NCBI RefSeq assembly: GCF_020880815.1
Contig: NZ_JAJITD010000018.1
Location: 62,001 to 126,000, forward strand
Length of the DNA: 64,000 bases
Direction: 5' to 3'
DNA from: Paraburkholderia sejongensis
GTDB taxonomy: Bacteria; Pseudomonadota; Gammaproteobacteria; Burkholderiales; Burkholderiaceae
A model generated the notes under the pieces. The model was given only the letters and a program-made list of their open reading frames with translations. It was not told where the DNA came from and did no database searches. Made by a program: the position numbers and the translations under genes. This document shows, piece by piece, positions 8,602 to 17,188 of the stretch. The stretch's first letter is position 1, and each line of letters begins with the position of its first letter.

Positions 8602-9303
8602 TCAGGCCGCCGGAGTGCCGGCTTGCGACGACGCGTTGGCGAACGCGTCGAGAATCGGCCGCAACGCAGCGCGTTTGAGCTTCAGCGCCGCCTGGTTCAC
8701 AACGAGGCGCGACGAAATCTGCATGATCTCCTCCACCTCGACAAGATTGTTCGCGCGCAGCGTATTGCCGGAGCTGACGAGATCGACGATCGCGTCGGCG
8801 AGACCGACCAGCGGCGCCAGTTCCATCGAACCGTACAGCTTGATCAGGTCGACGTGTACCCCCTTGGCGGCAAAATGCTCGCGTGCGGTTTCAACGTACT
8901 TGGTCGCGACGCGCAGGCGGGCGCCCTGGCGCACCGCATTCGCGTAGTCGAAACCCGCGGCCACCGCGACCGACATCCGGCAGCGCGCGATGTCCAGATC
9001 GACCGGCTGATACAGGCCGCTGCCGCCATGCTCGAGCAGCACGTCCTTGCCGGCCACGCCGAAGTCGGCCGCGCCGTATTCGACATAGGTCGGCACGTCG
9101 GTCGCGCGCACGATGATCACGCGCAGGTTCGCGTCAGTGGTCGGCAGGATCAGCTTGCGCGAGGTCTCCGGGTCTTCCGCGACTTCGATGCCGGCCGCCG
9201 CCAGCAGCGGCAGCGTTTCCTCGAAGATACGCCCTTTCGACAACGCGAGCGTGAGCGGCGCGTTCACGGCCGGCGACGCCGAGGTTTGCGGCATCGTGCT
9301 CAT
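8602..9303 (-). CDS. hisG: ATP phosphoribosyltransferase, short form
   Basis: First, committed step of histidine synthesis (ATP plus PRPP to PR-ATP). At 233 residues it is the short form, lacking the C-terminal ACT-like histidine-binding domain; such enzymes work with the regulatory subunit HisZ, which is not encoded here. LTLALSKGRI near the start, the GVAGKDVL segment and the PRPP loop DLVSSGNTLRAN are recognisable. The ATG at 9303 overlaps the murA stop (ATGA), so the his operon is coupled to murA translation. Confidence 0.96.
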   Translation of the reverse strand: MSTMPQTSASPAVNAPLTLALSKGRIFEETLPLLAAAGIEVAEDPETSRKLILPTTDANLRVIIVRATDVPTYVEYGAADFGVAGKDVLLEHGGSGLYQPVDLDIARCRMSVAVAAGFDYANAVRQGARLRVATKYVETAREHFAAKGVHVDLIKLYGSMELAPLVGLADAIVDLVSSGNTLRANNLVEVEEIMQISSRLVVNQAALKLKRAALRPILDAFANASSQAGTPAA

Positions 9304-10661
9304 ACTTCGCTCCCCGACACCCGGCGCACCTTCGCGCCGATTGCGTTGAGCTTGGCTTCCATCCGGTCGTAGCCGCGATCGAGGTGATAGATGCGGTCGA
9401 TCAGCGTCTCGCCGTCGGCACGCAGCGCGGCGATCACGAGGCTCGCGGACGCGCGCAGATCGGTGGCCATTACCTTCGCGCCGGAGAGTTTCTCGACGCC
9501 GGTGACGAGCGCGGTATTGCCGTCGATCGTGATGCTCGCGCCGAGCCGGTTCAGTTCCTGCACGTGCATGAAACGGTTTTCGAAGATCGTCTCGACGACC
9601 TGCGCGGTACCGTCCGCGATCGTGTTCAGCGCCATGAACTGCGCCTGCATGTCGGTCGGGAACGCCGGGTATTCGGAGGTACGGAACGTGACCGCGGCGG
9701 GCCGCTTGTCCATCCGCACGCGCATCCAGTCGTCGCCCTCTTCGACCGTCACGCCCGCTTCGCGCAGCTTTTCGGTGACCGCTTCGAGCAGGAGCGGACG
9801 CATCTTGCGCAGCGTCACATCGCCGCCGGCGGCCGCGACCGCGCACAGGAAGGTGCCCGCTTCGATGCGGTCCGGAATCACCGCGTGATGCGCGCCGTGC
9901 AGCTTCTCGACGCCCTGGATCACCAGCCGGTCGGTGCCGATGCCGTCGATCTTCGCGCCCATCGCGACCAGCAGGTGCGCGAGGTCGACCACTTCGGGTT
10001 CGCGCGCGGCGTTCTCGATGATCGTCTCGCCGTCGGCCAGCACCGCCGCCATCAGCAGGTTCTCGGTGCCGGTCACGGTGATCATGTCGGTGACGATGCG
10101 CGCGCCCTTCAGACGCTTCGCGCGCGCTTCGATGAAGCCGTGCTCGATCGTGATCTCGGCGCCCATTGCCTGCAGGCCCTTGATGTGCTGATCGACCGGC
10201 CGCGCGCCGATCGCGCAGCCGCCCGGCAGCGACACGCGCGCATGACCGAAGCGCGCGACCAGCGGGCCGAGCACGAGGATCGACGCGCGCATCGTCTTGA
10301 CCATTTCGTACGGTGCAACGCAGTTCTCGACCTTCGATGCGTCGAGCGACACGCGCCCGTCAGCCGCCTCGACGCGCACGCCCATCTGGCCCAGCAGCTT
10401 GAGCATCGTGCGCACGTCCTGCAGATCGGGCACGTTCTCCAGATGCACCGGCTCGGCGCTCAGCAGACCCGCGCACAGGATCGGCAACGCCGCGTTCTTC
10501 GCACCCGAGACGACGACTTCACCGGAGAGCGGGTAGCCCCCTTCAATGATGAGTTTATCCATGCCTGTCGGTTCCTGATCGGCCCGGGGCTGGCCCGGAG
10601 CTGGCTTGTCTGTGTTCGGCGCGCCGCTCGCGGCGTCGCGCCCTTCCTGAGTAATTCGCAC
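9300..10661 (-). CDS. murA: UDP-N-acetylglucosamine 1-carboxyvinyltransferase
   Basis: First committed step of peptidoglycan synthesis: transfers enolpyruvate from PEP to UDP-GlcNAc; the target of fosfomycin. Length is 453 residues from the GTG at 10661. The Lys55-Asn56 pair (SGAKNAALP) and the PEP-binding Cys149 (PGGCAIGARPVDQH) are present. The GTG has GGAAA six bases before it and gives the N-terminal extension that Burkholderia MurA proteins carry; an ATG at 10562 (MDKLIIEGG) is the alternative and would give the E. coli length. It lies downstream of ibaG and overlaps hisG. Confidence 0.96.
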   Translation of the reverse strand: MRITQEGRDAASGAPNTDKPAPGQPRADQEPTGMDKLIIEGGYPLSGEVVVSGAKNAALPILCAGLLSAEPVHLENVPDLQDVRTMLKLLGQMGVRVEAADGRVSLDASKVENCVAPYEMVKTMRASILVLGPLVARFGHARVSLPGGCAIGARPVDQHIKGLQAMGAEITIEHGFIEARAKRLKGARIVTDMITVTGTENLLMAAVLADGETIIENAAREPEVVDLAHLLVAMGAKIDGIGTDRLVIQGVEKLHGAHHAVIPDRIEAGTFLCAVAAAGGDVTLRKMRPLLLEAVTEKLREAGVTVEEGDDWMRVRMDKRPAAVTFRTSEYPAFPTDMQAQFMALNTIADGTAQVVETIFENRFMHVQELNRLGASITIDGNTALVTGVEKLSGAKVMATDLRASASLVIAALRADGETLIDRIYHLDRGYDRMEAKLNAIGAKVRRVSGSEV

Positions 10662-10674
10662 TAAATTTCCAGAG

Positions 10675-10914
10675 TTACGCGTTCTGCCATTCGGCGGGCG
10701 TCAGCGTCTTCATGCTGAGCGCGTGGATTTCCTCGCGCATGCGGTCGCCGAGCGCCGCGTACACGAGTTGATGGCGCTGGATCGGGCGCTTGCCTTCGAA
10801 ACTCGGCGAGACGATCGTCGCAAAGAAATGCTGACCGTCGCCCTCGACTTCGAGATGCTCGCACGCGAGCCCAGCCGCAATGTACTGCTTGACCTGTTCA
10901 GGAGTCGGCAACAT
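10675..10914 (-). CDS. ibaG: BolA/IbaG family protein
   Basis: Small BolA-type protein of 79 residues; relatives bind monothiol glutaredoxin iron-sulfur clusters and respond to acid or envelope stress. It has the alpha-beta BolA layout with the conserved FEGKRPIQRHQLVYAAL block and ends in a short helical tail. It stands directly before murA, as ibaG does in E. coli, where it also follows the mla operon. That synteny favours IbaG over BolA proper. Confidence 0.9.
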   Translation of the reverse strand: MLPTPEQVKQYIAAGLACEHLEVEGDGQHFFATIVSPSFEGKRPIQRHQLVYAALGDRMREEIHALSMKTLTPAEWQNA

Positions 10915-10929
10915 AAGAGAAGCTCCTCG

Positions 10930-11694
10930 TCAGTGGCGCAGCTTGTAGCCGGTGGCGAGCAAGCGCATCGCGACCACGGCCAGCACCACGAAGAAACCGG
11001 CGACGATCCCGAGGCTAATCAGCGGGTCGATATCCGACACCCCGAAGAAACCGTAGCGAAAGCCGTCGATCATGTAGAAAAAGGGATTGAGCCGCGACAC
11101 CTCGCGCCACCCCGGCGGCAGCGTATGGGTCGAATAGAACACGCCCGACAGGAACGTGAGCGGCATGATCAGGAAGTTCTGGAACGCGGCGAGCTGGTCG
11201 AACTTCTCGGCCCAGATGCCGGCGATCAGACCGAGCGTGCCGAGAATCGCCGCACCGAAGATCGCGAACAGGATGATGAACCACGGCGCGCTGAAGCTGA
11301 CCGGCACGAACCAGATCGTCACGATGAACACGCCGAAGCCGACGCACAGACCGCGCGCGCACGCCGCCAGCACGTAGGCGGCGAACATCTCGTAGTGCGA
11401 CAGCGGCGGCAGCAGCACGAACACGAGGTTGCCGGTGATCTTCGACTGGATCAGCGACGACGAGCTGTTCGCAAACGCGTTCTGCAGCACGCTCATCATC
11501 ACGAGGCCCGGAATCAGGAAGCTCGTGTACTCGACGCCCGGATAGACCTGCACGTGGCCGCGCAGCGCGTGGCCGAAGATCGTCAGATACAGCAGCGCGG
11601 TGATGACCGGCGCGAGCACGGTCTGGAACGACACCTTCCAGAAACGCAGCAGCTCTTTGTAAAACAGCGTGCTGAAACCACTGTAGCCGCTCAT
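10930..11694 (-). CDS. ABC-2 type transporter permease (YadH-like)
   Basis: Inner-membrane permease of an ABC-2 exporter, 254 residues with about six hydrophobic helices. The loop LSGVFYSTHTLPPGWREVSRLNPF is typical of the ABC-2 permease group that includes YadH. Its ATG at 11694 overlaps the stop of the ATPase gene (ATGA), so the two form one exporter. The cargo is unknown. It lies between the mla cluster and ibaG-murA, hinting at an envelope role, but that is inference from position. Confidence 0.9.
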   Translation of the reverse strand: MSGYSGFSTLFYKELLRFWKVSFQTVLAPVITALLYLTIFGHALRGHVQVYPGVEYTSFLIPGLVMMSVLQNAFANSSSSLIQSKITGNLVFVLLPPLSHYEMFAAYVLAACARGLCVGFGVFIVTIWFVPVSFSAPWFIILFAIFGAAILGTLGLIAGIWAEKFDQLAAFQNFLIMPLTFLSGVFYSTHTLPPGWREVSRLNPFFYMIDGFRYGFFGVSDIDPLISLGIVAGFFVVLAVVAMRLLATGYKLRH

Positions 11695-12623
11695 GCAAGC
11701 CCCTCGATCACTTCCGGACCGTTCATCACCTGAACGAATACGTCTTCGAGGTCGGCCTTGCGGACCTCGATTTCTTCGAATGTACAACCGGCCGCGCGAC
11801 ACTGCGCGAGGATGCGCTCGACGTCGTCGTAGCTGGTCAGACGCAGCAGATGCTGGCGGCCGTTGCCGTTGCCCGCGCCGCTTTCCGCCTCGAGCGGACG
11901 CAGCTCGGCGGGCAGCACGCCCTGCGCGAAGCGCACGAACAGCTGCATCCCCGCGAAACGCTGCAGCAGCGTGCTGGTGCGATCGAGCGCGACCACCTCG
12001 CCACGGCGCAGCATCGCGATGCGGTCGCACAACGATTCGGCTTCTTCCAGATAGTGAGTGGTCAGCACGATCGTGTGACCTTCGCGGTTCAGACGCGAGA
12101 TGAACTTCCACAGCGTCTGGCGCAGTTCGACGTCGACGCCGGCGGTCGGTTCGTCGAGCACGATTACCGGCGGCCGGTGCACCAGCGCCTGGGCGACCAG
12201 CACCCGGCGCTTCATGCCGCCCGACAGCGCGCGCATGTTGGCGTCGGCTTTGTCGGTCAGGTCGAGATTGGCCATGATCTCGTCGATCCACGCGTCGTTG
12301 TTGCGCAGCCCGTAGTAGCCGGACTGGATGCGCAGCGTTTCGCGCACCGTGAAGAACGGATCGAACACGAGTTCCTGCGGCACCACGCCGAGCGCGCGGC
12401 GCGCATTGCGGAAATCGCCGACCACGTCGTGACCGCGCACCGCGATGCTGCCTTCGTCGGCGCGCGCGAGACCCGCGAGGATGCTGATGAGCGTCGTCTT
12501 GCCCGCGCCGTTCGGACCAAGCAGTCCGAAGAACTCGCCTTCTTCGACCGTGAGGCTGACGCCCTTGAGCGCCTGCAAGTCCTTGTAGCGCTTCTTGACG
12601 TTACGAATTTCTATGGCTGACAT
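11691..12623 (-). CDS. ABC transporter ATP-binding protein (YadG-like)
   Basis: Cytoplasmic ATPase of the exporter formed with the permease at 10930-11694. The 310-residue product has Walker A at 36-44 (GPNGAGKTT), the signature LSGGM at 133-137, and Walker B with DEPT at 157-160, followed by the H-loop in LTTHYLEEAE. Residues from about 220 onward form the extra C-terminal domain seen in drug and polysaccharide ABC-2 exporters. A near-perfect TATAAT lies about 127 bases upstream, so the pair probably has its own promoter. Confidence 0.93.
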   Translation of the reverse strand: MSAIEIRNVKKRYKDLQALKGVSLTVEEGEFFGLLGPNGAGKTTLISILAGLARADEGSIAVRGHDVVGDFRNARRALGVVPQELVFDPFFTVRETLRIQSGYYGLRNNDAWIDEIMANLDLTDKADANMRALSGGMKRRVLVAQALVHRPPVIVLDEPTAGVDVELRQTLWKFISRLNREGHTIVLTTHYLEEAESLCDRIAMLRRGEVVALDRTSTLLQRFAGMQLFVRFAQGVLPAELRPLEAESGAGNGNGRQHLLRLTSYDDVERILAQCRAAGCTFEEIEVRKADLEDVFVQVMNGPEVIEGLA

Positions 12624-12749
12624 GACTGTGGGCCGCGTGCGTGGCGGCGCCTAAAGTAGCCCCGGCGGAGCGCGGGGACGAGCAAATGCGGGAAGAAACG
12701 GAAATCGTGGCCGATTCGGGGCCAGTTCAACGCCCCAAAAAAACGTTTG

Positions 12750-12755
12750 ATTATA
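12750..12755 (-). promoter_or_regulatory. candidate -10 element for the ABC exporter/ibaG/murA/his transcript
   Basis: A perfect TATAAT on the minus strand in the context GCCCTATAAT, within the only sizeable gap (189 bases) between mlaB and the ABC ATPase. No good -35 hexamer stands at 16-18 bases, so the assignment rests on the -10 and its position. Confidence 0.4.
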
Positions 12756-12812
12756 GGGCAAAAACTGACACCCCCGGCCTGGCCGTAAGGGGGGAACGAC
12801 GCTAGAGGAGCG

Positions 12813-13106
12813 TCAATGTCGCGCCGACAGAAGAGTATCGACGCCGTAGGCTTGCGCGAGGCTGGCGAGACCAGCCGGCAGATTGACGATTTCGAATTCG
12901 ACGCCGCGCGCGCCGGCGGCTCGCACCCACGCGAGCAGAACCGCGAGCGCGGACGAATCGAATTGCGTGAGCGGCGCGCAATCGACGCCGCCCGCGCCCG
13001 CCGCGATACGTTGCAGACCCGCCGTGAGCGCGGCGGTCGCGCTCTCGTGGGTCAGCGTCGCGCCGCAGTCGAAGCGGTTCGCGACCGGGTTCAGCACTTC
13101 GCTCAC
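12813..13106 (-). CDS. mlaB: STAS-domain phospholipid transport protein MlaB
   Basis: Cytoplasmic STAS-domain subunit that regulates and stabilises the MlaFEDB ABC complex at the inner membrane. The 97-residue product has the STAS pattern with a conserved Ser in the loop DSSALAVLLAW and a terminal helix. The ATG at 13106 overlaps the mlaC stop by four bases. It is the last gene of the mla cluster here. Confidence 0.88.
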   Translation of the reverse strand: MSEVLNPVANRFDCGATLTHESATAALTAGLQRIAAGAGGVDCAPLTQFDSSALAVLLAWVRAAGARGVEFEIVNLPAGLASLAQAYGVDTLLSARH

Positions 13107-13735
13107 GACTGCTTGCCCGCGGCGAGTTGCTGGTTACGCTGGGTCAGGAACTGGATCAGCCCGTCCACGCCCTTCTGCTGGACCTGCTCGTTGAACTGCT
13201 GCTGATACGCCTGGATCAGCCACGCGCCGAGCACGTTGATGTCGTACACGCGCCAGCCTTGCGGGGTCTTGTACAGACGGTAGTCGAGCTGGATCGGCTG
13301 GCCGTTGTTCATCACCACCGAGCGCACCACCGTGTCGGTGTCTTCCGGGTTCATGCGGAACGGCTTGTACTGGATCTGCTGGTCGCGCACCTGGGCGAGC
13401 GCGCCCGAATACGTGCGGATCAGCAGCATCTTGAACTGCTCGACCAGCTGGTCCTGCTGCTGCGGCGTCGCGCTGCGCCAGTTGCGGCCCATCGCGAGCT
13501 GCGTGGTGCGGCGGAAATCGGTGTACGGCAGGATCTTTTCATTGACCAGACGCGTGATGTGCGAAATGTCGCCTTGCTGGATCGACTTGTCGCTGCGGAT
13601 CTGGTCCATCACCTGCTGGGTGACGGTCTTGATCAGCGCGTCGGGCTGGCTGGTGTCGACGGTTTGTGCCGACGCCCCGGCGCTCACGAACGAGAACAAC
13701 GCGGCAAACAACGGAATCAGGAAGAATTTTTTCAT
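13103..13735 (-). CDS. mlaC: periplasmic phospholipid-binding protein MlaC
   Basis: Soluble periplasmic carrier that shuttles phospholipids between MlaA at the outer membrane and MlaD at the inner membrane. The 210-residue product begins with a Sec signal peptide (about residues 1-23, ending ASA-Q). The MlaC/Ttg2D signature region with DYRLYKTPQGWRVYDINVLG is obvious. The ATG at 13735 starts the signal peptide; an upstream extension to 13801 is not used. Confidence 0.95.
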   Translation of the reverse strand: MKKFFLIPLFAALFSFVSAGASAQTVDTSQPDALIKTVTQQVMDQIRSDKSIQQGDISHITRLVNEKILPYTDFRRTTQLAMGRNWRSATPQQQDQLVEQFKMLLIRTYSGALAQVRDQQIQYKPFRMNPEDTDTVVRSVVMNNGQPIQLDYRLYKTPQGWRVYDINVLGAWLIQAYQQQFNEQVQQKGVDGLIQFLTQRNQQLAAGKQS

Positions 13736-13860
13736 ATCAAGCCTTGCCTCAAAAATAGTGCAACAGGTTGGACCGACCTTACCACGCGAGTTCGACAGCA
13801 ATCCATCCGCAAACTGCGAGAGTCGTATCGATCTGTTACGGCTGCACGTTCAACGCAACT

Positions 13861-14889
13861 TCAACGCAACTTCAAGGACGGGAAATTGAAACGCGTGGGC
13901 GGCACGAGCTGGCCGGCCGGAATCTGCGTGTTGGCCGGGGCGCCGTTCTCGTCGTGCGGACCCGCGGCGCTGCCGGACGCGGCCTCGGGCGCCGACGCGC
14001 CCTGAACCGGCGTGGCCGCGGCCGCGCGGGAGGCCGGAGCCGTCGTTGCAGCACCCTGCGTTCCCGCCGTGCCGGTCACCGCGCCGGCCGGCGCGGCCGC
14101 CGCACCGGCGCCCGCATCTTCATCGTACTTCGGCGGCGGCGCTTCCTCGTCGTAGCTCGGCAGCTCCTGCGGCCCGCGCCGGTTGTTCGACAGCAGATAC
14201 TGGCGACGCTGCAGAAACGCGTTACGCACGAACGAGTATTTATCGAGCGCGGCACCTTCCAGCACGTCGCTCGCGCCGAGCAGGTTGGCGCGCGTGTTGA
14301 CCACGTTCAGGCCGTACAGCGCCCAGCTCAGGCCCGGCGGATCGATGTAGCTGATCGGGTTCACGTAGTAGTTGCCGATCGAGCCGATCGCGTCTCGCAC
14401 CGTGCTCGGCCCGAACAGCGGCAGCACCAGGTACGGACCCGCCGGCACCCCGTAGTGGCCGAGCGTCAGGCCAAGGTCGTTCTCGTGCTTGGGCAGCTTC
14501 GCGAGCGTCGCGACGTCGAACAGGCCGCCGACCCCGAACACCGTGTTGATCACGATCCGCATCACGTCCGACACACCGTCGGCGATCCGCAGCTGCAGCA
14601 GGTTGTTGGCGGCGATGTAGACGTCGCCGATGTTCGAGAAGAAGTTCGTCACGCTGTCGCGCACCGGCTGCGGGGTGGCCCACACGTAGCCCTTCGCGAC
14701 CGGCTTCAGTGCGTACTGGTCGATCTTGTCGTTGACGGTGAAGATGGTCCGGTTCAGGCCTTCGAACGGGTCGCCCTTGGTCGGCGTCTGCACGGTCGTG
14801 CAACCGGCGAGCAGCGCCGCCGCCACCGCGACCTTGCCGAACTGAACCGCGCGCGCTCCGAGGCGCGCGCCATGCGGGGTGGTCTGCAT
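13861..14889 (-). CDS. mlaA: outer-membrane lipoprotein MlaA (VacJ) with a long Ala/Pro-rich tail
   Basis: Removes mislaid phospholipids from the outer leaflet of the outer membrane and passes them to MlaC. The signal peptide ends in the lipobox LLAGC with Cys30 as lipidation site. Residues about 40-235 carry the VacJ domain (DPFEGLNR, GLFDVA, DLGLTLGHYGV, PSTVRDAIG). Residues about 245-342 form a low-complexity tail rich in Ala, Pro, Gly and acidic residues that E. coli MlaA lacks. mlaA sits inside the operon between mlaD and mlaC, unlike in enteric bacteria where it is separate. Confidence 0.95.
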   Translation of the reverse strand: MQTTPHGARLGARAVQFGKVAVAAALLAGCTTVQTPTKGDPFEGLNRTIFTVNDKIDQYALKPVAKGYVWATPQPVRDSVTNFFSNIGDVYIAANNLLQLRIADGVSDVMRIVINTVFGVGGLFDVATLAKLPKHENDLGLTLGHYGVPAGPYLVLPLFGPSTVRDAIGSIGNYYVNPISYIDPPGLSWALYGLNVVNTRANLLGASDVLEGAALDKYSFVRNAFLQRRQYLLSNNRRGPQELPSYDEEAPPPKYDEDAGAGAAAAPAGAVTGTAGTQGAATTAPASRAAAATPVQGASAPEAASGSAAGPHDENGAPANTQIPAGQLVPPTRFNFPSLKLR

Positions 14890-14900
14890 TGTTGTTCTCC

Positions 14901-15419
14901 TTATTGGCTGGCGGCGCCAGCGGCCGGCGCAGCGGGTGCCGAAGCGCCAGACTTCGCCGCGCCCGAATCCGCGGCCTTGCTATACAGGAACTGACCGATC
15001 AGATTCTCCAGCACGATCGCCGATTGCGTCATCGCGATCGTGTCGCCCGCCTTCAGCATTTCGCTGTCGCCGCCCGGCTCGAGGCCAATGTACTGCTCGC
15101 CGAGTAGGCCCGAGGTCAGAATTTTCGCCGAAGTGTCCCTCGGAAACTGGAACTGCTTGTCGATATCGATCGTGACGAGCGCCTGGTACGCGTTGCTGTC
15201 GAAGCCGATCGACGCGACCCGGCCGACCGTCACGCCCGCGCTCTTGACCGGCGCGCGGGGCTTCAGCCCGCCGATATTGTCGAACTTGAGCTTGATCGGA
15301 TAGGTAGCCTGGAACGACAACGAACTCATGTTGCCGGCCTTCAGCGCGAGAAACAGCAGCGCGACGAACCCCAGCACCACGAACAGGCCGACCCAGAAGT
15401 CGAGAGCATTCTTTTTCAT
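14901..15419 (-). CDS. mlaD: MCE-domain phospholipid transport protein MlaD
   Basis: Membrane-anchored MCE protein whose hexamer forms the periplasmic ring of the MlaFEDB transporter. The 172-residue product has one N-terminal membrane helix (about residues 7-27), an MCE domain (about 35-115, with LKPRAPVKSAGVTVGRV and GLLGEQYIGLEPGG) and an Ala/Ser-rich tail. Two close ATGs exist; 15419 (MKKN) is preferred over 15425 because an AGG motif then lies six bases upstream. Confidence 0.95.
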   Translation of the reverse strand: MKKNALDFWVGLFVVLGFVALLFLALKAGNMSSLSFQATYPIKLKFDNIGGLKPRAPVKSAGVTVGRVASIGFDSNAYQALVTIDIDKQFQFPRDTSAKILTSGLLGEQYIGLEPGGDSEMLKAGDTIAMTQSAIVLENLIGQFLYSKAADSGAAKSGASAPAAPAAGAASQ

Positions 15420-15507
15420 CGTCATCCTAAAGTGAAGCCGCCGCGCCGCCGCTTGCCACCGTACGCGGCGCTTCATGCGCCGCCGGCAGCCGGCGAACTG
15501 CGCGGCC

Positions 15508-16275
15508 TTAGCTGAACATCAGCGCGGTCAGCAGAAAATCGAGCCCGAGGACCGCGAGCGACGCGTACACGACCGTGCGGGTCGTCGCGCGCGACACGCC
15601 TTCCGGAGTAGCCTTCGCCTCATAGCCCTGAAACAGCGCGACGAAGGTCACCGCGAGGCCGAACACCACACTCTTGATCACCCCGGCGCCGATGTCGCGC
15701 CACACGTCGACGCCGCCCTGCATCTGCGACCAGAACGCACCGGCATCGACGCCGATCAGCAGCACGCCGACCACGTATCCGCCGAGAATACCGACCGCGC
15801 TGAAAATCGCCGCGAGGATCGGCATCGAGATGATGCCCGCCCACAGGCGCGGTGCGATCACGATCTTGACCGGATCGACCGCCATCATTTCCATCGCGGT
15901 GAGCTGCTCGCCGGCCTTCATCAGACCGATTTCGGCGGTCAGCGAGGTACCCGCGCGACCGGCGAACAGCAGCGCGGTGACGACCGGCCCGAGCTCGCGC
16001 ACCAGCGACAGCGCGACCAGCAGCCCAAGCGCCTGTTCGGAGCCGTAGCGGTTGAGCGTGTAGTAGCCCTGCAAACCGAGCACGAAGCCGACGAACAGCC
16101 CCGACACCGCAATGATCACCAGCGAATAATTACCGACGAAGTGGATCTGCTTCGTGACAAGACGCGGCCGGCGCAACAACGGGAAGAATTCCAGCACCAG
16201 CCGGATGAAGAAACGGGTCGCGTAACCGGCGGTGCCGAGTCCGCTGAGCACCGAGCGACCGATCGCACTGATCAT
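15508..16275 (-). CDS. mlaE: phospholipid ABC transporter permease MlaE
   Basis: Integral permease of the Mla system. The 255-residue product has five or more hydrophobic helices and the MlaE signature ELGPVVTALLFAGRAGTSLTAEIGLMK followed by EQLTAMEMMAVDP. The ATG at 16275 overlaps the mlaF stop (ATGA). It is followed by mlaD after about 88 bases. Confidence 0.96.
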   Translation of the reverse strand: MISAIGRSVLSGLGTAGYATRFFIRLVLEFFPLLRRPRLVTKQIHFVGNYSLVIIAVSGLFVGFVLGLQGYYTLNRYGSEQALGLLVALSLVRELGPVVTALLFAGRAGTSLTAEIGLMKAGEQLTAMEMMAVDPVKIVIAPRLWAGIISMPILAAIFSAVGILGGYVVGVLLIGVDAGAFWSQMQGGVDVWRDIGAGVIKSVVFGLAVTFVALFQGYEAKATPEGVSRATTRTVVYASLAVLGLDFLLTALMFS

Positions 16276-17096
16276 GACTGGCCTCCGCCGATACCGAAAT
16301 CCGCGGCGAGCGGCGTTTTGGCCGGGTAGTGGAAACGGAACGGGCCGTCCGGCGCGCCGTCGATGAACTGCCGCACGGTCGGATCGGTCGACGCGCGCAG
16401 CTCGTCCGGCGTGCCCTCGGCGAGCACCCCGCCATTGGCAAGGAAGTAAACGTAGTCCGCGATCGCGAACGATTCCGGCACGTCATGCGTGACCAGGATA
16501 GAAGTCGCGCCGAGCGCCTGGTTCAGCGTGCGGATCAGATTGGCGGTGATGCCGAGCGAGATCGGGTCGAGACCGGCGAACGGTTCGTCGTACATCATCA
16601 GTTCGGGGTCGAGCGCGATCGCGCGCGCGAGCGCAACGCGCCGCGCCATGCCGCCCGAAATCTCAGAGGGCAGCAGGTCGCGCGCGCCACGCAGCCCGAC
16701 CGCGTTGAGCTTCATCAGCACGAGGTCGCGCAGCAGTTCTTCGGGGAGATCGGTGTGTTCGCGCAGCGCAAAGGCGACGTTTTCGAACACCGACATGTCG
16801 GTGAACAGCGCGCCGAACTGGAACAGCATGCCCATCTTGCGGCGCAGCGCGTACAGGCCTTCACGCGTCTGGCCGCCGATGTCCTGGCCTTCGAACAGCA
16901 CCTGGCCGCGCTGCGCGCGCACGAGGCCGCCGATAAGCCGCAGCACCGTAGTCTTGCCGCAACCCGAGCCGCCCATGACCGCGACGACCTGACCGCGCCG
17001 GAAGCGCAGGTTCAGATTCGACAGGACGAGCCGGTCACCGTAGCCGAAGTCGACGTCGCGCAGCTCGAGGAGGGTCTCAGCGGAAGAAGGCACCAA
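16272..17096 (-). CDS. mlaF: phospholipid ABC transporter ATPase MlaF
   Basis: ATPase of the Mla lipid transporter. The 274-residue product shows Walker A at about 42-49 (GGSGCGKT), the signature ISGGM at 146-150 and Walker B Asp170-Glu171. The start is non-ATG: TTG at 17096 with AGGA eight bases upstream, or GTG at 17093 directly after it. It is the first gene of the mlaFEDACB operon, with a TATAAT about 30 bases ahead. Confidence 0.95.
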   Translation of the reverse strand: MVPSSAETLLELRDVDFGYGDRLVLSNLNLRFRRGQVVAVMGGSGCGKTTVLRLIGGLVRAQRGQVLFEGQDIGGQTREGLYALRRKMGMLFQFGALFTDMSVFENVAFALREHTDLPEELLRDLVLMKLNAVGLRGARDLLPSEISGGMARRVALARAIALDPELMMYDEPFAGLDPISLGITANLIRTLNQALGATSILVTHDVPESFAIADYVYFLANGGVLAEGTPDELRASTDPTVRQFIDGAPDGPFRFHYPAKTPLAADFGIGGGQS

Positions 17097-17125
17097 ACTG
17101 ACAGTCCTTTTACAGGGAAGGCCGA

Positions 17126-17131
17126 ATTATA
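17126..17131 (-). promoter_or_regulatory. candidate -10 element of the mla operon
   Basis: TATAAT on the minus strand about 30 bases before the mlaF start, in the context GGCCCTATAATTC, nearly the same as that ahead of the ABC exporter at 12750. No clear -35 is seen. The gap to thiE is under 100 bases, so this is the natural site for an mla promoter. Confidence 0.45.
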
Positions 17132-17188
17132 GGGCCACCCTGAAAATGCTGCCGTTAGGTGACCCTTCCCTTTAACCAAGCCTGAAGA

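Noticed and set aside
7114..9372. 752-residue plus-strand frame opposite hisD and hisG
   Set aside because: Antisense shadow; the minus strand carries complete HisD and HisG.
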